This document shows, one piece after another, positions 30,471 to 36,678 of a DNA stretch of 40,086 bases (position 1 is the first letter of the stretch; each line of letters opens with the position of its first letter). The stretch comes from a virus. The DNA is taken from positions 1 through 40,086 of the IMG/VR virus record IMGVR_UViG_3300050821_002746; one strand, given 5' to 3'. Under the pieces are notes generated by a model. That model was not told the DNA's origin. It saw nothing but the letters and a program-made list of their open reading frames with translations, and did not search any database. The position numbers and the translations under genes are program-made.

Positions 30471-30607
30471 ACAACGAAATTGCAGATGACATAGAAATAT
30501 TGGTAGAGTTCGCCAACAAGCACTTCACTGAAGACCTTACAGTTGATGTTGCGGCGAATAGAGTTGAACAGTTTTTAGCAACATATCGAGATGACCATGA
30601 CAATTGA
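30467..30607 (+). CDS. small acidic protein, 46 aa
   Basis: MNNEIADDIEILVEFANKHF, then TEDLTVDVAANRVEQFLATY. Acidic and helical. It has one of the few real Shine-Dalgarno sequences here (AGGAG five bases before the ATG) and overlaps both neighbours. Function is unknown. Confidence 0.55.
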   Translation: MNNEIADDIEILVEFANKHFTEDLTVDVAANRVEQFLATYRDDHDN

Positions 30608-30779
30608 CACTACCACACCAGAAGGCCTCAGGAAGCGTCTGTACGAGTTAGTTGATGAATATACCCACAATCACAACTTTCGTGCGCTGGCGAGACTAAT
30701 AGGGGGCAATCCTAAGGGGGATTTAGGGGATTACCGAGAAGAAGATGCCGGAGAAGAGCCAAAACAATCATTACTATGA
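30597..30779 (+). CDS. small polar protein, 60 aa
   Basis: MTIDTTTPEGLRKRLYELVD, then EYTHNHNFRALARLIGGNPK. An ATG six bases upstream (30591) is an equal candidate. Helical, ending acidic. Overlaps the preceding gene and is joined by ATGA to the lysozyme-like gene. Confidence 0.5.
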   Translation: MTIDTTTPEGLRKRLYELVDEYTHNHNFRALARLIGGNPKGDLGDYREEDAGEEPKQSLL

Positions 30780-31261
30780 AAATCACGTACCTCGGAAGGA
30801 CGCTTCACGATTCAAAAGGTCGCTTCACCTCGCTCAAAGTACTCATGCGTAAGGTATGGTTCTGGACCAAGATTAGTGTAGTAGCAGGACTCTTCGGAGT
30901 CATTGCGTATAGTCTTGGGGTAGCAGACCGTGGGAATACGGTTTACGCGCAGAATGTGATTGTAACGCCGCAGATAGACCAGGAAGCGCCGATACTTCAG
31001 CGCATTAGTGACTGCGAGTCAGGAAATGGAACAAAGGGAAGTGGTAAGCACTTCAAGAATGGACAAGTTATTCTACATGTAAATTCTAATGGAACTATCG
31101 ACATTGGGAAGTTTCAGATAAATTCTACATGGGGCAAGCAAGCTACTAAATTAGGATTTGATCTCACAAAAGAAAAAGACAACTATGCTATGGCTAAGTG
31201 GATATATGAAAATAGGGGAACTTCAGATTGGCTTAGCAGTGCTACCTGTTGGATGCTATGA
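30776..31261 (+). CDS. membrane-anchored lysozyme/transglycosylase-like protein
   Basis: A 161-aa protein. The N-terminus is basic, then a membrane helix (~29-50, WTKISVVAGLFGVIAYSLGV). A lysozyme-like domain follows with ISDCESGNGTKGSGKHFKNG (putative catalytic E81), TIDIGKFQINSTWGKQATKLG, and ending SSATCWML. The C80/C158 pair could form a disulphide outside the cell. The domain style matches small transglycosylases seen in Patescibacteria. It lies in an early-type operon, not beside the holin-like genes, so its role could be cell-wall remodelling or superinfection control. Confidence 0.7.
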   Translation: MKITYLGRTLHDSKGRFTSLKVLMRKVWFWTKISVVAGLFGVIAYSLGVADRGNTVYAQNVIVTPQIDQEAPILQRISDCESGNGTKGSGKHFKNGQVILHVNSNGTIDIGKFQINSTWGKQATKLGFDLTKEKDNYAMAKWIYENRGTSDWLSSATCWML

Positions 31262-31680
31262 GCGAAGAAAAGAGAGACTCACATGGTAGGTTCATCAAGG
31301 GCTCAAAAAAGGGTATGGCCTGGGGACAAGGTCTTATCTCTGGATGGAAGCAGACAAAAGAGGCAAAGATTAAAATCGGTTTAGCTAGTAAGGGAAATAA
31401 CTACGCTTGGGTTGGAGATAAAGCCGCCTACTCTTCAAAGCATGATTATCAGATAAATAAATGGGGTAAAGCAACCAAATGTGAGAACGAAAATTGCACA
31501 TATAAGTCTCCAAGGCGATACGAGTGGGCGAATATTAGTGGCAAATATCTTCGCCAGAGGGATGACTATATACAGTTATGCCCCTCATGTCATAGACGTT
31601 GGGATCGTGGATTCATAACGATTAATGGTATGAAAGGTGTTCCTAAGTTACTAAAATGCGCAAATGGATGGGGAAACTAA
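31258..31680 (+). CDS. HNH-like nuclease with NUMOD3-like N-terminus
   Basis: A 140-aa protein. The N-terminus (GRFIKGSKKGMAWGQGLISG, KQTKEAKIKIGLASKG) resembles NUMOD3 elements. The core is NKWGKATKCENENCTYKSPR, RYEWANISGKYLRQRDDYIQ, LCPSCHRRWD. Start overlaps the lysozyme-like stop as ATGA, and the next gene follows as TAA-T-ATG, so the element is seamlessly set into the operon. Confidence 0.75.
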   Translation: MSEEKRDSHGRFIKGSKKGMAWGQGLISGWKQTKEAKIKIGLASKGNNYAWVGDKAAYSSKHDYQINKWGKATKCENENCTYKSPRRYEWANISGKYLRQRDDYIQLCPSCHRRWDRGFITINGMKGVPKLLKCANGWGN

Positions 31681-31681
31681 T

Positions 31682-31861
31682 ATGACTGAACTAACCATTG
31701 AAGAGCAGATAAAAGCAGCTTATGCCGAGTCACAAAAGTGGTTTCTTGAAGACCAACGTCTCAAAGATCTAGAACTAGAGATTGCCATGAAGCGTAGAGA
31801 AGCACATCAAAATCGCCTTATACATGACGAGAAGCTATGGGTACTTCAGCACCGTAAGTAA
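31682..31861 (+). CDS. small helical protein, 59 aa
   Basis: MTELTIEEQIKAAYAESQKW, then FLEDQRLKDLELEIAMKRRE. Entirely helical, with a coiled-coil-like middle. The start is one base after the preceding stop. Function is unknown. Confidence 0.6.
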   Translation: MTELTIEEQIKAAYAESQKWFLEDQRLKDLELEIAMKRREAHQNRLIHDEKLWVLQHRK

Positions 31862-31893
31862 CATGCATCAAGTATTGGGAGCAAAAGGTGCGT

Positions 31894-32025
31894 ATGAAGT
31901 TTCTTAAAGGCCTCATCATCACTATGTTTCTTATATGGTTAGCGTACTTCCTCATCACGTATTGGGCTGACCGAACTATTGCAAACCATTCTAATGTATT
32001 CTGTTCTCTTCAAGCCTCTTGTTAA
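31894..32025 (+). CDS. small membrane protein, last gene of the rightward operon
   Basis: A 43-aa protein: MKFLKGLIITMFLIWLAYFL, then ITYWADRTIANHSNVFCSLQ, with two Cys near the end. One membrane helix. It stops one base before a strong bidirectional terminator. Confidence 0.55.
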   Translation: MKFLKGLIITMFLIWLAYFLITYWADRTIANHSNVFCSLQASC

Positions 32026-32057
32026 ACACAAAAATCCCCTTGCGGGGACTTTCGTGT
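32026..32057. terminator. bidirectional terminator between convergent operons
   Basis: TCCCC-TTGC-GGGGA is extended by AAA/TTT and ACAC/GTGT with two symmetric mismatches. On the minus strand it is followed by TTTTT; on the plus strand by a shorter T tract. It separates the rightward operon from the leftward surface/lysis module. Confidence 0.75.
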
Positions 32058-32123
32058 ATTGGACCTATCAGACATGCGCTTTCCTATCGTACCATCTCAA
32101 TCCTGGGATAGCAAATGGCGCTA

Positions 32124-32306
32124 TTACAGAGTCAGACCAGGTATATTGCCATACTTGAAAAGCAATAGAAGTCCAACTAATAGAATGATAGCTTTTATTA
32201 ACCAATTCACTGGCGATGGAATTCCTGATGCGTCAACCATCCAGAACCCAAAGTATACTACGATTCCTATGACGATAAGAGCAATTAACAGCGTTAGAAG
32301 TGTCAT
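32124..32306 (-). CDS. two-helix membrane protein (holin-like)
   Basis: A 60-aa protein: MTLLTLLIALIVIGIVVYFG, then a loop with VDASGIPSPVNWLIKAIILL and VGLLLLFKYGNIP. Two transmembrane passes with a short loop. Size fits a small holin, but the family cannot be fixed. Last gene of the leftward module, 66 bp before the bidirectional terminator. Confidence 0.6.
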   Translation of the reverse strand: MTLLTLLIALIVIGIVVYFGFWMVDASGIPSPVNWLIKAIILLVGLLLLFKYGNIPGLTL

Positions 32307-32320
32307 GGTGTGTAGATGAG

Positions 32321-32566
32321 CTAATAGGTGGTTGTTGATGTTGTGGCTTTCTTCGGATTCACTATCGTCGTATTCGTTGTTGTTGAGTTGTAGTTCTCCA
32401 CATTCGTGGTATTGCCGACAGTGCTCTCAGGCGGCGGAGTAGTGACGTTCACATTCGAGGTAGTGGGCGGCGTGGAAGTCGATGCTAACCACCACCATCC
32501 TAAGGCGATAATGAGAATGACTATAACTCCTACTACCCAAGGCCAGACTTTCGGTGTGTTGTTCAT
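32321..32566 (-). CDS. membrane-anchored Thr/Pro-rich surface protein
   Basis: An 81-aa protein. N-terminal membrane helix (VWPWVVGVIVILIIALGWWW) followed by a Thr/Asn/Pro-rich tail (TSTPPTTSNVNVTTPPPEST). Such short anchored stalks are frequent in Patescibacteria. It follows a terminator, so it likely depends on readthrough or an unseen promoter. Function is unknown. Confidence 0.6.
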   Translation of the reverse strand: MNNTPKVWPWVVGVIVILIIALGWWWLASTSTPPTTSNVNVTTPPPESTVGNTTNVENYNSTTTNTTIVNPKKATTSTTTY

Positions 32567-32588
32567 GTTATTTAGTTAGCTTTTAAGG

Positions 32589-32613
32589 AAAAACCCGCCC
32601 ATTTCTGAGCGGG
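32589..32613 (-). terminator. intrinsic terminator behind the secreted 264-aa protein
   Basis: On the minus strand, CCCGCTC-AGAAAT-GGGCGGG (7 bp, one G-U) then TTTTT. A textbook intrinsic terminator 24 bases after the stop codon. Confidence 0.85.
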
Positions 32614-32637
32614 CTGTTTCCTGTTCCCACGAGGTAG

Positions 32638-33432
32638 CTAGTTGCAGTGATTGGCTGCATTGAATGCGGCGACCGCTGCACTTGTCTGGACTCCGTAGAA
32701 TCCGAATGAAGCACCCGCAGCGAGAGCTGGGATAGACTCGCCCTGAGAGAGCAAGAATCCTTGCAAACGTACATTAGCATCATTGCGAGAACCTTGGACA
32801 GTACCAGACATAGCTTGTGCGAAAGCCGTACAAGATGCTGAGACTGTCGGAGCTGGAGGCGTTGTTGGCGTTAGCTTAGCGATAAGAATCGAAAGCAACT
32901 GCTCAAGAGTGTTACCTGAAGTACCCGTACCTCCTGTTCCTGTACCTCCTGAATTGGTGGTAAGAGTGCCACTAGAGAGTCCACCGCTTACGATAATACG
33001 ATTATCGAATTGCGGAGACGTAGTTACTGCCGCTTCGGTGCACTGACTATCCGTTGCATCACCGTTACCGTTGATGCCGTGGATTGCTACGACTACCGGC
33101 CACGAACCCTCGTAAAGAGGAGCCGTTACTGGGACAGATACATCCCATCCGTTTACTGGACTTTCACCGAGCTTAGGAGGGTTAACGGTGTAGCACTGGC
33201 CTTGCTGAGCAAGGCCGCCTGCACCTGGAAACTTCACGAATACTGCCTGAACATTCTCATTTACTCCAGAAGTGACGAAAGCGTGCATTTCTACCTGCCC
33301 ACCTCCACTCACACCTACATTACCAGCACCATTGTCGAAAAGGACATTGGTGACGGTCATTGCGGAAGCCATACCAGCACCTACTATGAGGGTAGCGAGA
33401 CCTGAGACCGCAAAAGTTAAGATTTTTTTCAT
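32638..33432 (-). CDS. secreted protein with beta domain and short C-terminal peptidoglycan-binding-like region
   Basis: A 264-aa protein from ATG 33432. Signal peptide MKKILTFAVSGLATLIVGAG with cleavage after MASA (~24). An extracellular beta domain follows (NVLFDNGAGNVGVSGGGQVEMHAFV), then a Gly/Thr linker (GGTGTGGTGTSGN). A helical segment LEQLLSILIAKLTPTTPPAP and a C-terminal region LQGFLLSQGESIPALAAGAS, FGFYGVQTSAAVAAFNAANH complete it; the last resembles a peptidoglycan-binding repeat. The architecture is like secreted proteins of Parcubacteria. Its place in a phage lysis module is unusual. Confidence 0.7.
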   Translation of the reverse strand: MKKILTFAVSGLATLIVGAGMASAMTVTNVLFDNGAGNVGVSGGGQVEMHAFVTSGVNENVQAVFVKFPGAGGLAQQGQCYTVNPPKLGESPVNGWDVSVPVTAPLYEGSWPVVVAIHGINGNGDATDSQCTEAAVTTSPQFDNRIIVSGGLSSGTLTTNSGGTGTGGTGTSGNTLEQLLSILIAKLTPTTPPAPTVSASCTAFAQAMSGTVQGSRNDANVRLQGFLLSQGESIPALAAGASFGFYGVQTSAAVAAFNAANHCN

Positions 33433-33620
33433 GTTTAATTTTAAGGTTAAGTAATTTATGTAACTACAGCTACCGTAGGTTCGACCCACCTGCTGCAACT
33501 ATAGCCTGTGCCTAAGCGCAGGGATGGGCTCATGTGTCCTTCCGGCAAGTAAAGGGGTCGCCTTACAAGCTTGTACACACGAACCCGTCTCTGCACTTAG
33601 ACGTTACACGTGAAAGCTTA

Positions 33621-33776
33621 TTACGGAGTAACTGCTGCGCGAAGACCTGCACCTACTGCTGCAACCTCAATCAACTGCACTGCGCCATTTGCGTCAATAT
33701 GGCCTGTAAGAAACGCAAAGATAGCATAGAGCGCACCGATAGCGGCCGCTATATACGTTTTCATTCCTGGTAACAT
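33621..33776 (-). CDS. small membrane protein, holin-like
   Basis: A 51-aa protein: MLPGMKTYIAAAIGALYAIF, then AFLTGHIDANGAVQLIEVAA and VGAGLRAAVTP. One clear membrane helix and a second amphipathic one. A start at MKTYI (33764) is equally possible. It follows the endolysin candidate by 75 bp. The 188 bp after it (33433-33620) contains only weak inverted repeats and probably the next gene's promoter. Confidence 0.55.
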   Translation of the reverse strand: MLPGMKTYIAAAIGALYAIFAFLTGHIDANGAVQLIEVAAVGAGLRAAVTP

Positions 33777-33851
33777 ATTAAGTTGTTAGCTCGTCTATTA
33801 ATGCCTAGAGTATTTCACTTTTTAGGCAAACTGCAATAAGAATATCCACAG

Positions 33852-34841
33852 TTAGAATGTGTTCAAAACAGTACGAGTTTTTACGCCGACATAGCCACTT
33901 ACAGGGGTTATGTTATGAGCTATTTGGAATGCTTTGACAGCAGCTAAGGTAATTGGCCCAAAAAATCCACTATCAGGTGCTACACCGAGTCTTCGTTGAA
34001 GTTCAAGAATATCGTTATTCGCGTCTCCTCGTTGCATATCCTTGGTAAAGATAAATTGGTTAGGAAGGGCTATTGCTGTTCCTATCTCTAAGACATGGGG
34101 AACGTACGTGCTGTCAAAATAGCCATCTCCTTTAATACCCCAAGAAGTACTCCATGAATTGCGGAACCATATCCTAGTCTCATCATACCCCCATAGGGTA
34201 ATGAAGTGGTGTCCTACAGGATTACCGAGTTTAATAGGAAGAACGTGCGCCCAGTCAGGTAGCCAGAATCCATCACCGATATCTATAAGTGCTAGGACTG
34301 CTTTATTTAAGTAGATAGCCTCCTTTATCTGTGCCATCGTTGGCGTATTCGTGAAGGCATAGTTTTTTATAAGATTCTGTTGTCCGTTATTTTGCATTGC
34401 GAGTGTCACATTTGAGATATCTGAGTACGTCTGCAATGATGCTCCTAAATCATTAGGGAGTAGTTCTGAAAGGCAGTCTCCTGTCTTAGTCAATGACTTT
34501 AAGATTGAAGTCATATCCGTTCCATCATTGAGGGGAAAGCCGTCTATCTGTTTAATCTCATCCCAAAGATATTTAGGTGAGAATGATGTAATATTTCCAC
34601 TTTTATGTGTCTGGAGTAATGATGCAAAGAATGCTCCTGCATGTCCCCCACATGTCGGATATGTCCCTTGCATGTATACAGGAATGGTAGAAACATCTGG
34701 CATAAACACAGGAGGAATGACTGCAGGAATTTGATATGAGCCTAGCTCAAAATCTCTAGGATCAACACGACGGGGTACGCCACCAAAGCCCATAGGTATT
34801 ATTGTTTGGCCATTATTAATTCCGAGAGGAGTATCGGTCAT
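33852..34841 (-). CDS. papain-like cysteine protease fused to a peptidoglycan-binding domain (candidate endolysin)
   Basis: A 329-aa protein. Residues ~25-260 are a C1A-like fold: YMQGTYPTCGGHAGAFFASL places the nucleophile at C64. HHFITLWGYD gives H212 and WFRNSWSTSWGIKGDGYF gives N228, the papain Cys-His-Asn order. Residues ~267-329 form a PG_binding_1-type domain (LQRRLGVAPDSGFFGPITLA, AVKAFQIAHNITPVSGYVGV). Two holin-like genes precede it with ATGA overlaps, which places it as lysis enzyme. No signal peptide, as expected for a holin-released endolysin. A papain-fold protease as endolysin would be unusual and suggests peptide cross-bridge or surface-layer cleavage. Confidence 0.75.
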   Translation of the reverse strand: MTDTPLGINNGQTIIPMGFGGVPRRVDPRDFELGSYQIPAVIPPVFMPDVSTIPVYMQGTYPTCGGHAGAFFASLLQTHKSGNITSFSPKYLWDEIKQIDGFPLNDGTDMTSILKSLTKTGDCLSELLPNDLGASLQTYSDISNVTLAMQNNGQQNLIKNYAFTNTPTMAQIKEAIYLNKAVLALIDIGDGFWLPDWAHVLPIKLGNPVGHHFITLWGYDETRIWFRNSWSTSWGIKGDGYFDSTYVPHVLEIGTAIALPNQFIFTKDMQRGDANNDILELQRRLGVAPDSGFFGPITLAAVKAFQIAHNITPVSGYVGVKTRTVLNTF

Positions 34842-35032
34842 ATTCTTGGTTCGTTACGTCCTTCTTCCTTTGAAATAGCCTTTTCAGACTTCAAAAGGGC
34901 ATCAAGCCTACTATTAAGTGATAAATGAATCTCTTGTATCGCCTTACGGGTACGATACGTCATAATTGCCACTACTAAGGTTATAATAGCAAGGAATGCC
35001 TGAATTGCGAGGATTATGTTATTGAAAGTCAT
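34838..35032 (-). CDS. holin-like / spanin-like membrane protein
   Basis: A 64-aa protein: MTFNNIILAIQAFLAIITLV followed by VAIMTYRTRKAIQEIHLSLN and a charged tail. N-terminal membrane helix and cytoplasmic or periplasmic coiled region. ATGA-coupled to the endolysin candidate, the usual neighbour of a holin. Confidence 0.6.
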   Translation of the reverse strand: MTFNNIILAIQAFLAIITLVVAIMTYRTRKAIQEIHLSLNSRLDALLKSEKAISKEEGRNEPRI

Positions 35033-35367
35033 GATTTTCGTATTTTTACGCCATATTTATCAACTTCCTCGTTTCGGTAGATTATCTTTTCGATATTCTG
35101 CCCTTGTTTGTTCATATATTCAATAAGTCGCCGCATTCCGTCTCGAATCTCAGTAAGAAGTTGAGTCGTTTCATCATTATAATGTGCTTGTAATTGTCTG
35201 GCCCACTCTGGAGTAGTGTCACTCTTTGGTGTGTTACTGAAAGAAATTAGACCTTGTTTCCAAGCAAAGAATCCTAGAGCCAGAACCCCAAACCCCGAGA
35301 ATGTCGAAGATGCCATCCTAATATAGTTTAGAATATTTATAAGGTCTGCGATAGATGGGTCGTTCAT
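35029..35367 (-). CDS. membrane protein of the lysis cassette
   Basis: A 112-aa protein. One membrane helix near the N-terminus (FSGFGVLALGFFAWKQGLIS) is followed by a helical charged region (LLTEIRDGMRRLIEYMNKQG). It is ATGA-coupled to the next small membrane gene. Could be a holin, antiholin or spanin component. Confidence 0.55.
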   Translation of the reverse strand: MNDPSIADLINILNYIRMASSTFSGFGVLALGFFAWKQGLISFSNTPKSDTTPEWARQLQAHYNDETTQLLTEIRDGMRRLIEYMNKQGQNIEKIIYRNEEVDKYGVKIRKS

Positions 35368-35375
35368 ATCATTGA

Positions 35376-35618
35376 ATGGGCATAGTAATTTTGCTTACCT
35401 TCGTAGTAGCTTTATTGAGGATGACTGTGGCATGGTATGATTATACGATGTGGAATAAGTTTAAACGATGGCTTCTAGACCCAAAAGTGTATCCTCCTGA
35501 AGCTATTGTGCAGATTGATGGAATGTGTAAACCCCATTGGTACGGAACATTCTTATTTGGCAATCCTTGCAGAGTTTGTGGCATATTTAAAGGAACTTTG
35601 AAACCTCTGAAAGAATAA
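35376..35618 (+). CDS. small membrane/zinc protein on the opposite strand
   Basis: An 80-aa protein. N-terminal hydrophobic helix (MGIVILLTFVVALLRMTVAW), then a basic segment and MCKPHWYGTFLFGNPCRVCG with three Cys and a His suited to bind one metal. It is the only plus-strand gene in this module, divergent from the 35029 gene by eight bases and overlapping the next minus gene by 32. The composition argues it is real. Function is unknown. Confidence 0.55.
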   Translation: MGIVILLTFVVALLRMTVAWYDYTMWNKFKRWLLDPKVYPPEAIVQIDGMCKPHWYGTFLFGNPCRVCGIFKGTLKPLKE

Positions 35619-35682
35619 AAATAGCAGACCATCCAATGATTGTCATGAGAAATATAACTATGTACATTTCAGACGTTTTCAT
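35587..35682 (-). CDS. membrane micropeptide, 31 aa
   Basis: MKTSEMYIVIFLMTIIGWSA followed by IFILSEVSKFL. A single membrane helix starting one base after the stop of the Gly-rich secreted protein (TGA-C-ATG). Its 3' end is antisense to the plus-strand gene. Confidence 0.42.
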   Translation of the reverse strand: MKTSEMYIVIFLMTIIGWSAIFILSEVSKFL

Positions 35683-35683
35683 G

Positions 35684-36676
35684 TCATTTAATATATACAG
35701 AAGTCTTGCCGTTTATGTATCCTGTTGCTTTATTAATGATGATTTGCGTATGGTTTAAGGGAAGAGGGGGAGTAGCAGTATAGATAAGAACGAGTTTTCC
35801 ATCGCCGCCATTTCCCCCAGGTAGACTTGCTGAGATTGCTCCACCACCTCCTGCACCAGGCTGGCCTCCCGCACCACCACCACCAGCGGCATTTCCCGCA
35901 CCACCACCACCCGAGTCAGTTCCGGAACCTACTGTGCCCGCATTAGCGCCACCCCCTACACCACCAGCCGCACCACCAGAACCTGCTCCCCCTGTACCAG
36001 CACCACTGCCACCATTAACACCATTGCCTGAAGTGCCGCCAGAAGAACCGCCACCGACATTTCCCCCGCCATTGGTTTTTGCGGAAGCAGTTCCACCTGT
36101 TCCAGATGCGCCCTGTCCTCCCCCAGAAAGGCCATTACCACCCGCCGTATTAGCACCTCCTCCTCCTCCTGCACCACCACTCGCGTTACCGGCATCACCA
36201 GTCCCGCCGAAAGTGGTAGATGCCATGTTGAGTACGGCACCCGCATCACCTCCACCTCCACCGCCTGCGGCGATGACGTTCGCGCCATCATTTTGAAATC
36301 GAGAAGAACCACCGCCGCCGCCGCCTCCATTGGAACTAACGAAGAAACCATTACCACCGGAAGCAAATCCAACGCCTCCCAAGCCGCCAGCTGCTTCAGT
36401 GCCTCCTTTGCCGCCTTGTCCAAGGGTTATTGTGTAGGTGTTGCCGGGTGTGACATTTACTGTAGTTGAGGCAAATGCGCCTGCGCCGCCTCCGACTTCA
36501 GAGGCACTACCGTTTGAGCCACCACCACCTGCGCCCCAGAGATAAACCTGAACGGAAGTGACGCCAGCTGGAGCTTGCCATGTAGTTGATGCGGTGAATG
36601 TTTGTGTAGTTGCGGAAGCCGAAAAAGGCAGGAATGTTAGGAGTGTAAATGCTAGAGAAAGAAGTAGTTTTTTCAT
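35684..36676 (-). CDS. secreted glycine-rich surface protein
   Basis: A 330-aa protein. Signal peptide MKKLLLSLAFTLLTFLPFSA with cleavage after SASA (~22). A beta start TASTTWQAPAGVTSVQVYLW leads into a Gly-rich domain (~55-295, GGGGSNGSASEVGGGAGAFA, GGGGGAGNAAGG). A tail follows (KLVLIYTATPPLPLNHTQII). Related in style to the tail-tip Gly-rich protein at 7541 but exported. Possibly displayed on the infected cell, or assembled outside. TGA-TT-ATG junction to the giant gene. Confidence 0.7.
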   Translation of the reverse strand: MKKLLLSLAFTLLTFLPFSASATTQTFTASTTWQAPAGVTSVQVYLWGAGGGGSNGSASEVGGGAGAFASTTVNVTPGNTYTITLGQGGKGGTEAAGGLGGVGFASGGNGFFVSSNGGGGGGGSSRFQNDGANVIAAGGGGGGDAGAVLNMASTTFGGTGDAGNASGGAGGGGGANTAGGNGLSGGGQGASGTGGTASAKTNGGGNVGGGSSGGTSGNGVNGGSGAGTGGAGSGGAAGGVGGGANAGTVGSGTDSGGGGAGNAAGGGGAGGQPGAGGGGAISASLPGGNGGDGKLVLIYTATPPLPLNHTQIIINKATGYINGKTSVYIK

Positions 36677-36678
36677 AA

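Noticed and set aside
33470-33620. GTAGGTTCGACCCAC resembling a T-arm, and the hairpin at 33505-33522
   Set aside because: The T-loop is too short, no cloverleaf can be drawn, and the hairpin lacks a T-run in the gene direction.
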